Source of the DNA: Pseudomonadota bacterium
GTDB taxonomy: Bacteria > Pseudomonadota > Alphaproteobacteria > Reyranellales > Reyranellaceae
NCBI GenBank assembly: GCA_023416135.1
Contig: JAEZIF010000027.1
Span: 1 to 28,064, forward strand
Direction: 5' to 3'
Length of the DNA stretch: 28,064 nucleotides
The notes under the pieces are model-generated. The model was not told the origin of the DNA. It made no database searches and saw only the letters and a program-made list of their open reading frames with translations. Shown in pieces: positions 15,949 through 24,311 of the stretch. A program made the position numbers and the translations under genes. How positions within the stretch are numbered: position 1 is the first letter of the stretch; each line of letters begins with the position of its first letter.

Positions 15949-18447
15949 ATGGAGTCGTTGCGCGGCCTCTCATCCTCGCCGGCAAGCGCATATGACGAGC
16001 TGGTCACCGGCCAGAAGTCGATCCGCTATCACTGGCAAGGCATTTTAAGCGTCATCCGCGCGCTGCCCGGGGGGCTGGGCGAACGCGTCGAGAGCGCGCG
16101 CCGCCAGCTTGAGGAATCGGGCGCCACGGTCAACCTGCTCGACGACCGCGGCGCGGCGCGCTGGACGTTCGACCCGCTGCCCTTCGTCATCACGCCCGAC
16201 GAATGGTCGGAGATCGAAAGCGGCGTCATTCAGCGCGCCCGGCTGCTCGACGCCGTGCTGGCCGATCTCTACGGCCCGCAGACGCTGCTGAAGGACCGCC
16301 TGCTGCCGCCGATGCTGGTCCATGCCAACCGGCACTTCCAGCGGCCCTGCCGCGTCACCGACGGCACGGCCCCGACGCGCTACCTGTCCCACTATGCCGT
16401 CGATCTGGTGCGGCTGAGCAACGGCCGCTGGCACGTGCTGGCCGACCATACCGAGGTCCCGTCGGGCATCGGCTATGCCATCGAGATGCGCCGCGTGCTG
16501 GCGAGAAGCCTGCCCGAGGCCTTTCGCTCCATCCCGGTGCGCCACCTCCGGCCGTTCATCGACCGCTGGCACGATTCGCTGCTCGCGATGGCGCCGCCCG
16601 GCATGGCCCACCCCAACATGGCCGTGCTGACGGCGGGCTCCCTGTCGGCGACCTACTTCGAGCATGTCTACCTCTCGCGCATGCTCGGCGTGCCCCTGGT
16701 CGAGGGCGGAGACCTGGTTACGCGCGACGGCGAGGTCTCGATCAAGACCCTGGCCGGCCTGCGACCGGTACACGTCCTGCTGCGCCGCCTCGACAGCGCG
16801 TTCGCCGATCCGCTCGAGCTGCGCGCCGATTCCGCGCTCGGCGTCACCGGCCTGGTCGAGACCACGCGCGAAGGCGCGATATCGCTCGCCAACGCGCTGG
16901 GCTCCGGCCTGGTCGAGACGCCGGCAATGATGCCGTTCCTCGAGCGACTGAGCGAGAAGCTGCTCGACGGGCCCCTGCAGCTCCCGTCGCTCGACGTCTG
17001 GTGGCTGGGCGAGCCCGCAGCCCTCACCTTCGCGCTGGCCAATCTCGATCTGATGATCGTGCGGCCCTGCCTGGAGGCCGATCGCGAACCGATCGTCGTC
17101 GGCATGCTGGAAGCCGCCGAACGCAAGGCGCTGGAGGAGCGCATCCGCGCCCAACCGGGCCACTTCGTGGCGCAGTATCCGGTGACGCCTTCGCTCAGCC
17201 CGAAATGGGATGGCAGCAACCTCGCGCCGGCCGCCGTGGTGCTGCGCCTGTTCGTGGGCGCCGAGGGCACCTCCTACCGCGTGCTGCCGGGCGGCCTGGC
17301 GCGCGAGCCGCTGGGCGACACCTGCCTGCGCTCGCTCGGCCGCCTGAACGGCACGCTGAAGGATGTCTGGGTGCTGGCCGAGGATGCGGCCGACGTGCAG
17401 ATCCCGTCGTCGCGGCGCTTCCACCAGCTTTCGGTCGAGCGCGGCGGGGCGGACCTGCAAAGCCGCGTCGCCGACAACCTGTTCTGGCTCGGCCGCTACA
17501 TCGAGCGCCTCGACTGCGACTCGCGCCTGCTGCGCACCACGGCGACCAAGATGGCGACCGGCGCGGTGAGCCCGCGCGACGCCATCGAACTGCGCCTGCT
17601 CGGCCGCCTGCTGAGCCAGGCCAACCTGATGGACCAGGGGGCGGCCCTGTCGGCGCCGGAGAACGCCGCTTTCCAGCAAGGCCTCGCCGCGGTCGCGGCC
17701 GACAATCGCGGCCTGATCACCGTGCTCGATTCGATCCAGCGCCTGACCAGCTCCATGCGCGAACGCTTTTCGGTCGACATGATCACGGCGGCCGGCCCGG
17801 TGATGGCCGACGTCCGCCAGCGCCTGCTGGCCACGCGCGGCCAGCTCGACCCGCTGCTCGCCGCGCTCGACGAGATCGTGCAGTTCGTCGCCATCCTGTC
17901 GGGCCTCGCCCAGGAGAACATGACGCGCGGCACCGGCTGGCGCTTCCTCGATCTCGGGCGACGGCTGGAGCGCGCCCAATTCGTGGTCACCGGCGCGCTC
18001 GGACCGTTCGCTCATTCGCCGATCGACTGGGAGGCGGCGATGTGGGTGGCGCTCGAGCTCTGCGACAGCACCATCACCTACCGCACGCGCTATCTCGGCC
18101 AGCTCCAGCCGGCGCCGGTGCTCGATCTCGTGGTGCTCGATGACAGCAACCCGCGCTCGCTCGCCTTCCAGCTGCGCGCCATCGAGGGCCATCTCGACTA
18201 TCTCGCGCGCGCCTCGGGCGTGCGTGTGGCGGCGCTGCCGCAGACGCTCGACCACGACCTTGCCGCCGCCGTGAAGCAGTTCGCCGGCGAAGAGCAGGTG
18301 TGGCGCCACGAAGGCCTGGCCCTCGCCCTGCTGCGCGACCTCGCCAGCGAGACCGACCACCAGCTCGACGCGCTGTCCGAGGCCATCACGCGCGCCTATT
18401 TCTCGCACGTCCCGGCGGCGCAGGCCGTCGGCTCGTCGACGGCATAG
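15949..18447 (+). CDS. circularly permuted ATP-grasp / alpha-E domain fusion
   Basis: An 832-residue fusion of two usually separate or adjacent proteins. Residues 1 to about 500 are a circularly permuted type 2 ATP-grasp ligase (COG2308-like), recognised by YAVDLVRLSNGRWHVLADH, EVPSGIGYAIEMR, DLVTRDGEVSIKTLAGL and LQLPSLDVWWLGE. Residues from about 503 (LQSRVADNLFWLGRYIERLD) to the end are an all-helical alpha-E domain (COG2307-like). ATP-grasp enzymes join a carboxylate to an amine or thiol through an acyl-phosphate; the alpha-E domain has no settled function. The ATG at 15949 is the only plausible start, though its ribosome site is weak. The protein lies between two transglutaminase-type genes, consistent with a peptide-ligation/peptide-cleavage pairing. 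Substrates unknown. Confidence 0.9.
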   Translation: MESLRGLSSSPASAYDELVTGQKSIRYHWQGILSVIRALPGGLGERVESARRQLEESGATVNLLDDRGAARWTFDPLPFVITPDEWSEIESGVIQRARLLDAVLADLYGPQTLLKDRLLPPMLVHANRHFQRPCRVTDGTAPTRYLSHYAVDLVRLSNGRWHVLADHTEVPSGIGYAIEMRRVLARSLPEAFRSIPVRHLRPFIDRWHDSLLAMAPPGMAHPNMAVLTAGSLSATYFEHVYLSRMLGVPLVEGGDLVTRDGEVSIKTLAGLRPVHVLLRRLDSAFADPLELRADSALGVTGLVETTREGAISLANALGSGLVETPAMMPFLERLSEKLLDGPLQLPSLDVWWLGEPAALTFALANLDLMIVRPCLEADREPIVVGMLEAAERKALEERIRAQPGHFVAQYPVTPSLSPKWDGSNLAPAAVVLRLFVGAEGTSYRVLPGGLAREPLGDTCLRSLGRLNGTLKDVWVLAEDAADVQIPSSRRFHQLSVERGGADLQSRVADNLFWLGRYIERLDCDSRLLRTTATKMATGAVSPRDAIELRLLGRLLSQANLMDQGAALSAPENAAFQQGLAAVAADNRGLITVLDSIQRLTSSMRERFSVDMITAAGPVMADVRQRLLATRGQLDPLLAALDEIVQFVAILSGLAQENMTRGTGWRFLDLGRRLERAQFVVTGALGPFAHSPIDWEAAMWVALELCDSTITYRTRYLGQLQPAPVLDLVVLDDSNPRSLAFQLRAIEGHLDYLARASGVRVAALPQTLDHDLAAAVKQFAGEEQVWRHEGLALALLRDLASETDHQLDALSEAITRAYFSHVPAAQAVGSSTA

Positions 18448-18457
18448 GAGAAAGCGC

Positions 18458-19336
18458 ATGAAGTACGAGCTCTCGCATCGCACCTCCTACACCTACGCCA
18501 GCACCGTGGATTCGGCGCAACACATCGCCCATCTGCGCGCGCGTTCCTTTCCCGGCCAGACGGTCGGCTCGATCAGCATCGAGACCAACCCGATTCCGGC
18601 CCTGGCGGTGCAGCACGTCGACCATTTCGGCAACGACATCGACATCTACCGTCTCGACAAGCCGCACAACCGCTTCGACATAGAGGTGCGCGCGGCGATC
18701 GACGTGCGCTTCCCCGACCCGCCGCCAGCCGCCTCGACACCAGCCTGGGAGGACGTGCGCGCGGCCCTCAACGGCAACGGCTTTCCGGTCTCGGTCGAAG
18801 CGAGCGAGTTCGTCCACGCTTCGCCGCTCGTGCCGGCCGTCGAGGCGCTGAAGGCCTATGGCGCCCAATCGCTGACGCCCGGCCGTCCGATCCTGGAGGC
18901 GGCGCGCGAGCTCACCTCCCGCATCAAGAAGGACTTCGAGTACCATCCCGGCGCCACCGACATCAGCACGCCTTTGGCCGAAGTCTTCGCCGGCAAGGCC
19001 GGCGTCTGCCAGGATTTCGCCCATGTCGAGATCGCCGCCCTGCGCGCTCACGGCCTCGCCGCGGCCTACGTCTCGGGCTACATCCGCACCGTCCACTCCA
19101 AGGAACAGGTGGCCCTGCGCGGCGCCGATGCCAGCCACGCCTGGGTCGCGCTGTGGTGCGGCGAGGCGGCAGGCTGGATCCATCTCGACCCGACCAACGA
19201 CCTGGTGGCCAAGGAGGACCATGTCGTCGTCGCCTGGGGCCGCGACTTCTCCGACGTCAGCCCCTTGCGCGGTGTCATCCTGGGCGGCGATTCGCACTCC
19301 TACGGCGTCGCCGTGACGTTGATTCCGGTCGGCTGA
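18458..19336 (+). CDS. transglutaminase-like cysteine protease-fold protein
   Basis: A 292-residue protein with the bacterial transglutaminase N-terminal module (MKYELSHRTSYTYAS) and a transglutaminase-like core. The triad is complete: Cys184 (AGVCQDFAHV), His227 (ASHAWVALW) and Asp244 (HLDPTND). Bacterial members of this family are predicted to cleave or transfer amide bonds, more often as peptidases than as cross-linkers. AGGAG at 18446-18450, overlapping the previous stop codon, lies seven bases before the ATG, so it is tightly linked to the ATP-grasp/alpha-E gene. No signal peptide is seen. It is much shorter than the transglutaminase-DUF2126 protein at 12486 and is a separate lineage rather than a duplicate fragment. 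Confidence 0.92.
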   Translation: MKYELSHRTSYTYASTVDSAQHIAHLRARSFPGQTVGSISIETNPIPALAVQHVDHFGNDIDIYRLDKPHNRFDIEVRAAIDVRFPDPPPAASTPAWEDVRAALNGNGFPVSVEASEFVHASPLVPAVEALKAYGAQSLTPGRPILEAARELTSRIKKDFEYHPGATDISTPLAEVFAGKAGVCQDFAHVEIAALRAHGLAAAYVSGYIRTVHSKEQVALRGADASHAWVALWCGEAAGWIHLDPTNDLVAKEDHVVVAWGRDFSDVSPLRGVILGGDSHSYGVAVTLIPVG

Positions 19337-19421
19337 CATCCTTCTGGCGAAACGGGCCGATGGCGCGGACGCCGTGGTCCTGTCTAAAGTCTTCCTCTCC
19401 TTCGCGGAGTCCGAGGCAGGC

Positions 19422-20219
19422 ATGGACCTGGAAGCCAAGAAGCGCGAGCTGCTCGACGAGGGATGCTGCGTCGTCCCCGGCGTGCTCACGACGGCCGAAA
19501 CCGAGCGCATACGCGGCCGTCTGTGGGCGGCGGCCGAGGAAAGCGACCGGCTCGGCGTCCCGACGCGCCAGATCGGGCTCGATCCCAACGAGCACAATGT
19601 CCGCGTCTTCTATCTTCTCGAGCGCGATGCGATTTTTCGCGAGCTGATCCAGCATCCGGCGGCGATCGAGTTCGTCACCACGCTGCTGACCTCGGACTTC
19701 CTGATCTCCAACTTCACGGCGAATATCGCGCTGCCCGGCAGCAAATCCATGGAGCTGCATTCCGACCAGGGCATCGTCGTTCCCGAGCCGTGGTTCCAGC
19801 CCTGGAGCATCAACGTCGTCTGGTGCCTGAACGACGTCGACGAGGAGAACGGCGCGACGCGTTATCTGCCGGCCAGCCACAGGATCCAGCGGGCGTCGGA
19901 ACTGCCGCCCGATGCGCGCGCCAGGATGGTGCCGTTCGAGGCATCGGCCGGATCGATCGCCGTCATGGACGGCCGGCTGTGGCACACCTCGGGCGCCAAT
20001 GTCTCGAAGGATCGCGAGCGGGCGCTGCTGTTCGGCTACTACTCGCGCTCCTTCATCCGCCAGCAGCAGAACTGGAACGCGAGCCTGTCGCCCGAGACGA
20101 TCGAGGCGCTGTCGCCGCAGTTGCGCGCCTGGCTCGGCCTGGAGGCCCGCGCCAACGTCAAGCTGGCGCAGCGGCTGCGCATCCATCCCGTGGCGACGCA
20201 TACGAAGCTGACGTCGTAA
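19422..20219 (+). CDS. phytanoyl-CoA dioxygenase-family Fe(II)/2-oxoglutarate enzyme
   Basis: A 265-residue PhyH-type enzyme, a group that hydroxylates small molecules using Fe(II) and usually 2-oxoglutarate. Iron ligands are visible: His113 and Asp115 (LHSDQG) and distal His188 (RLWHTSG). The downstream Arg in SKDRERALLFGYY is a candidate 2-oxoglutarate anchor. The frame is open to 19374, but the ATG at 19422 has GAGG five bases upstream and gives the usual opening (MDLEAKKRELLDEGCCVVPG). It follows the second transglutaminase by 85 bases on the same strand, with no terminator between, so it may belong to that cluster as a tailoring enzyme; this is inference. It could equally be an independent gene. 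Confidence 0.88.
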   Translation: MDLEAKKRELLDEGCCVVPGVLTTAETERIRGRLWAAAEESDRLGVPTRQIGLDPNEHNVRVFYLLERDAIFRELIQHPAAIEFVTTLLTSDFLISNFTANIALPGSKSMELHSDQGIVVPEPWFQPWSINVVWCLNDVDEENGATRYLPASHRIQRASELPPDARARMVPFEASAGSIAVMDGRLWHTSGANVSKDRERALLFGYYSRSFIRQQQNWNASLSPETIEALSPQLRAWLGLEARANVKLAQRLRIHPVATHTKLTS

Positions 20220-20228
20220 ACGATCAAC

Positions 20229-21089
20229 CTAGCCGCCGAGGAAGTCCTTCGTCCACCTGGTGTAGTCGGCATCGCGCGTCACGCGCTTCATCAGCTCGGC
20301 GTCGGCAACGCCTGAAAGCTTGCCGGGCGGCGTGCCGTCGCGCAGGGCGCGCAGCGTGTCGTGGATCGCCTTTACCGCCGCGGCAAAGGGCTGATGTCCC
20401 TGCAGGGCGATGCGCACACGGCGGGCGCCGAGGTACGACAAGTCTGTGAGGTCCCCCGACACGCCGCCCAGGATCAGCGGCAGCTTGGTCGCGGCGGAGA
20501 TCGCATCGAGCTCGGCGCGCGTGCGCACGCCGACGAAGAACAGCGCGTCGACGCCCACTTCCTCGTAGGCCTTGCCGCGGGCGATGGCGTCGTCGAGGCC
20601 GCTGATCTGCACCGCGCTGGTGCGGCCGGCGATGCACAGGGCCGGATCCTGCCGGCCGGCCAGGGCAGCCTTCATCTTGCCGACGCCCTCGGCGATCGAC
20701 GTCAACCGCGGCTTGGCCGTGCCGTACGGCGTCGGCAGGTCCGTGTCCTCGAGGCTCAATCCGCCGACGCCCGCCGTCTCGAGCTCCTCGACCGTGCGCT
20801 TGGCGTTCAGCGCATTGCCGTAGCCATGGTCGGCGTCGACCATCAGCGGCAGGTTGCCGGCGCGGTTGATGCGATAGGCCTGGGCCGCGAATTCACTGAG
20901 GGTGAGGACGATCAGGTCGGGGGCGCCCAGGACGGTGAGCGAAGCGGTCGAGCCCGCGAGCATGCCGACCTCGAAGCCAAGGTCCTCGGCAATGCGGGCG
21001 GAGATGGGATCGAACACCGAGCCGGGATGCACGCAGCGGTCGCCGGCAAGGATCGCGCGGAAGCGCCGGCGGCGGTCGGCCCAGTTCAT
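20229..21089 (-). CDS. oxaloacetate decarboxylase-like protein (isocitrate lyase/PEP mutase superfamily)
   Basis: A 286-residue alpha/beta-barrel protein. It strongly resembles the Pseudomonas PA4872-type oxaloacetate decarboxylase: the opening (SVFDPISARIAEDLGFE), MVDADHGYGNALNAKRTVEE and LEDTDLP follow that family closely. Asp85/Asp87 and Glu114 are the likely Mg-binding region, and His232 (LQGHQPFAA) matches the conserved late histidine. The catalytic cysteine motif of isocitrate/methylisocitrate lyases is absent, arguing against a lyase. I chose the ATG at 21089, behind GGGAGA; the frame continues to 21245 without a better start. The gene is divergent from the MFS operon. Decarboxylation of oxaloacetate to pyruvate is the best guess; another 2-oxoacid is possible. 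Confidence 0.85.
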   Translation of the reverse strand: MNWADRRRRFRAILAGDRCVHPGSVFDPISARIAEDLGFEVGMLAGSTASLTVLGAPDLIVLTLSEFAAQAYRINRAGNLPLMVDADHGYGNALNAKRTVEELETAGVGGLSLEDTDLPTPYGTAKPRLTSIAEGVGKMKAALAGRQDPALCIAGRTSAVQISGLDDAIARGKAYEEVGVDALFFVGVRTRAELDAISAATKLPLILGGVSGDLTDLSYLGARRVRIALQGHQPFAAAVKAIHDTLRALRDGTPPGKLSGVADAELMKRVTRDADYTRWTKDFLGG

Positions 21090-21153
21090 GTCGTTCTCCC
21101 AGTGTTGCGGCGCCGAACGTAGCAAAGGCATCGCAGCAATGCAGGATCGCATT

Positions 21154-21203
21154 CCGACGGGCAAACGCCGTCGGGCAAAGTTTTGGCTCCCCGCCAGGCG
21201 GGG
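21154..21203. repeat. clustered inverted and direct repeats in divergent region
   Basis: The 189-base gap between the decarboxylase-like gene and the MFS gene holds three ordered elements. CCGACGG (21154-21160) and CCGTCGG (21168-21174) form a seven-pair inverted repeat. The octamer CGGGCAAA occurs at 21158-21165 and 21172-21179, a 14-base period. A near-perfect palindrome CCCCGCC-A-GGCGGGG lies at 21189-21203. They could be binding sites for a regulator of the divergent genes or RNA hairpins in the MFS leader. No regulator gene is adjacent. Confidence 0.4.
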
Positions 21204-21278
21204 GCGTAGTGTTCGCCTCAGGGACGGGCTGCCAGTGCGCTCCATCCGCCCCGAACAATGAGCGCACGGGGGAATGCC

Positions 21279-22676
21279 ATGTTCGAAGTACTCGACCGGC
21301 AGACCGCTCTGACCGGCAATCAGAAGAAGATCATCGCCGCGGCGATCATCGGCGATGCGCTCGAATTCTTCGACTACTTCCTGATCGGCTTCGTTCTGGC
21401 CTTCCTGATCGGGCCCTGGAAGCTCACCTTCAACCAGTTCGCGATCGTGTTCCTGTCGTCCGGCATCGGCGCCCTGCTCGGCGCCTATGTCTGGGGCTGG
21501 ATCGCCGACCGCATCGGCCGCCGGCCGGTGTTCATCGGCACGGTGCTGAACTTCTCGATCGCCACCGGCCTCCTGTACTTCACGCCGGACAACGGCTGGA
21601 TCTATCTCACGATCATGCGCTTCTTCGTCGGTTTCGGCGTCGGCGGCCTCTATTGCGTCGACCTGCCGCTGGTGCAGGAGTTCATGCCCAGCCGCAAGCG
21701 CGGCTGGTCGGCGGACTGGTGACCTGCGTCATCCCGCTGGGTGTCGGTCTGGGCGGCGTGCTGGGCGCCTTCATGGGCGCCGACCAGTGGCGTACGCTGT
21801 TCCTCATCGGCCTGGCGCCGTCGCTGCTCGTCCTGCTGGTCCGTCTCTGGGTGCCGGAATCGCCGCGCTGGCTGGTCCGCCAGGGCCGCTACGAGGAGGC
21901 GCGCAAGTCGCTCGCCTGGGCGCTGCATGTCGAACCCGCGTCGCTGCCGATGCCCGACGCAAAGAGCCTGGGCGAGCCGGTGAAGACCAACTGGTTCGAC
22001 CTATTCAAAGTATCCGCGCAGTCTCGCGGTTTCCTGGCTGGGCAATGCGGGCGCCCAGACAGGAGCCTATGGCATCAGCCTGTGGGCGCCGACGTTGTTC
22101 GTGCTGATCCTGAAGGTGACACCGCAAGAAGCCAGCAAGATGTTCGTGCTGCTGACGGTGAGCGGCTTCATCGGGCGGCTGAGCTTCTCGTACCTGTCGG
22201 AGAAGATCGGGCGACGCAACTGCGGCGCCCTGCTGGGCCTCGGCGGGGCGTTTTTCATCATCCTCGCCGGCTACAACTACAACACCATGCTGTTCGGCGT
22301 TTCGGCCTTCTGGCTGATCCTGGCAGTGGCGATGTTCTTCGTCGATGGGGGCTTCGCCATCGTCGGTCCCTATGCGGCCGAGGTCTGGCCCTCGCACCTG
22401 CGGACGTCGGACATGGGATCGGCCTACGGTTTCGGCGGCATCGGCAAGATCATCGGGCCTATGGGCCTCGCGATGATCGTGGGGTCGAGCAATTTCGTGA
22501 AGCCGGACGTCCCGCTGGACGCAATTCCGATGGTTTTCGTCTATCTCGGCGGCTGGTTCGTTCTGGCCGGGTTGGTCTATTATTTCCTCGGTATCGAGAC
22601 CAGGGGCAAGTCGATCGAGCAGATCGACCGCGAACTGGAAGCAAACGGAAGACAACCATCGCTCGAGAGGGCATGA
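21279..22676 (+). pseudogene. MFS transporter, broken by two compensating frameshifts
   Basis: Reading across three segments restores a typical 12-helix major facilitator. Segment 1 (from the ATG at 21279, five bases after GGGGGA) has ALEFFDYFLIGF and the motif GWIADRIGRRPVF. Segment 2 has the cytoplasmic-loop signature VPESPRWLVRQGRYEEARKS. Segment 3 has SWLGNAGAQTGAYGISLWAP and ends at 22676. The first break is at 21705-21708, where one G seems missing (restoring W-V-G-G-L-V-T). The second is at 22007-22009, where one extra A seems present (restoring F-K-Y-P-R-S-L-A-V-S). As read, translation stops at 21722 after 147 residues. PESPRWL resembles sugar-porter and aromatic-acid/niacin-type MFS members. 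Either a decayed gene or two sequencing indels; the clean restoration of homology slightly favours the latter. Confidence 0.85.
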
Positions 22677-22677
22677 C

Positions 22678-23877
22678 TTGGACACGCTGATTCCCTCTTC
22701 CGCCGACCTGGAAGGTGACGCCGCCATCGTCTCGCGCGCCGAGGCGTTGCGCCCGATCGTCGAGGCGGCGTCGGACGAAATCGAGTAAAAGCGCCGGCTG
22801 CCGCCGGCGCTGCTCGACAAGCTGCACGAAGCACGCCTGTTCCGCCTCCTCATGCCGCGCTCGGCCAACGGCATCGAGACCGATCCCATCACGTTCTTCC
22901 ATGTGATCGAGGCGATCGCCAAGGCCGACGCCTCGACCGCCTGGTGCCTGAGCCAGGCCGGCGGCTGCTCGATGTCGGCGGCCTATCTCGCCCTGCCGGT
23001 GGCGCAGGAGATCTTCGGCAGCGATCCGCGGGCCGTGCTCGCCTGGGGTCCGGGCCCCAGGGTGCGCGCCATCGAATGCGAAGGCGGCTATCGCGTCACC
23101 GGCGTGTGGGCCTTCGCCTCGGGCGGCCGGCACGCCACCTGGCTCGGCGCCCACTGCCCGATCTGGCAGGCCGACGGCACGCCGCGGCTCGATGCCAAGG
23201 GCCGACAGGTCGAACGCACCATGCTGGTGCCGTCGCGCGAGGTCGATTGGACCGACATCTGGAACGTCGTCGGCCTGCGCGGCACGGCGAGCGACCAGTT
23301 CTCGCTCACCGACCATTTCGTGCGCGGCGACCATTCGATGACGCGCGACTGGCAGAAGGAATGCCGCGAGCCCGGCCCGCTCTACCGCATGTCGGCGATG
23401 ACCTGCTACGAGCTCGGCTTCTCCGGCGTGGCGCTCGGCATCGCCCGCGCCTGCCTCGACAACTTCGTCGATGTGGCGAAGAACAAGATCCCGCGCGGAA
23501 AAGCGAGCCCGATCCGCGACAACGCCGTGGTGCAGACCAACCTCGCCCAGGTCGAGGTCGGCATCCGCTCGGCACGAGCCTTCCTGCTGCAGTCGGTGGC
23601 GGAAATCTGGAAGAAGGTCTCGGCCGGCGACATGCTCTCCGTCGACCAGCGCATCACCATCCGCATGGCCTCGACCAACGCTATCCATCGTTCGCGCGAG
23701 GCGGTCGATTTCGCCTACAACGCAGCGGGCGCCACGGCGATCTTCGAGAACCATCCGCTGGAACGCCGATTCCGCGACATCCACACCGTGACCCAGCAAC
23801 TGCAGGGCCGGCTGTCGCATTTCGAGACCGTCGGCGCCTGGATGCTGGGCGCCGACGCCGACCTCACCTTCGTCTGA
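22678..23877 (+). pseudogene. acyl-CoA dehydrogenase-family flavoenzyme with in-frame stop
   Basis: The frame opens at a TTG (22678), seven bases after AGAGG and directly behind the MFS stop. It encodes a helical N-terminus (ALRPIVEAASDEIE), then meets TAA at codon 37 (22786-22788), then resumes as KRRLPPALLDKLHEARLF and a full acyl-CoA-dehydrogenase fold to 23877. A C-to-T change of CAA would explain the stop. From the next ATG (22852) 341 residues stay open, lacking the first alpha-helical region. The late motif RFRDIHTVTQQLQGRLSHFE and overall pattern resemble group D flavin monooxygenases (HsaA/HpaB/DszC type) as much as true dehydrogenases. Together with the VOC protein and hydrolases downstream, an aromatic or xenobiotic oxidation is plausible. 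Truncated product function is doubtful. Confidence 0.82.
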
Positions 23878-23897
23878 TCATCACTGGAGACCGGACC

Positions 23898-24311
23898 ATG
23901 CCGCTTGGCGTCCTGCAGCATTACACCATCGAGCCTTCGAACCTCGAAGCCACCAAGGATTTCTATTGCGACGTGCTGGGGTTGGAGAACGGCGATCGCC
24001 CGCCGCTCGGCTTCCCCGGCTACTGGCTCTACTCCGGCGGCGTCGCCACCGTGCACCTGCTGGGACCGCGCACGCCGCGCGAGGGCATCGTCGTGCGCGG
24101 CGCCGAGAAGAAGTTCGACGACACCGGCCGTTTCGACCACATCGCCTTCGCCGCCAGCGATCTGCCGGGCGTGCGCAAGCGCCTGGAGTCGAAGAACATC
24201 AAGTTCCGCGAGCAGGTCGTGCCGCGCACCGGCGCTGCCCAGATCTTCCTCTACGATCCCGACGGTGTCGGCGTCGAGCTGAACTTCCCTCCGGAAGAGG
24301 TCAAGGCCTAG
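23898..24311 (+). CDS. VOC-family (glyoxalase/extradiol dioxygenase fold) protein
   Basis: A 137-residue single-domain vicinal-oxygen-chelate protein. It shows the usual beta-alpha-beta modules: LQHYTIEPSNLEATKDFYCDVLGL, then RFDHIAFAASDL, then YDPDGVGVELNF. His8, His81 and Glu127 are positioned as metal ligands. GGAGA lies seven bases before the ATG. The next gene begins with a GTG that shares the G of this gene's TAG stop, showing tight coupling. Members include glyoxalases, ring-cleavage dioxygenases and antibiotic-binding proteins. The operon context with a flavin monooxygenase-like gene makes a catabolic lyase or dioxygenase role attractive but unproven. Confidence 0.9.
   Translation: MPLGVLQHYTIEPSNLEATKDFYCDVLGLENGDRPPLGFPGYWLYSGGVATVHLLGPRTPREGIVVRGAEKKFDDTGRFDHIAFAASDLPGVRKRLESKNIKFREQVVPRTGAAQIFLYDPDGVGVELNFPPEEVKA

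Noticed and set aside
16045..18483. Very long open frame (about 800 codons) on the minus strand opposite the ATP-grasp/alpha-E gene
   Set aside because: It mirrors codon structure of a GC-rich gene, is rich in Arg/His/Gln/Gly with no recognisable domain, and the sense strand encodes a clear conserved fusion protein.
12486..19336. Duplicate transglutaminase genes from recent tandem duplication
   Set aside because: The two proteins share only the general N-terminal module and triad; spacing of motifs and surrounding sequence differ, so they are distinct family branches.
21181..21203. Rho-independent terminator at the CCCCGCC palindrome
   Set aside because: The hairpin is not followed by a T-run on either strand in a useful position, and it lies upstream of both divergent genes rather than behind one.
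21705..22010. Programmed ribosomal frameshifting in the MFS gene
   Set aside because: Neither break has a slippery heptamer with a downstream structure, two opposite shifts would be needed, and single-base indels in G and A runs explain both.
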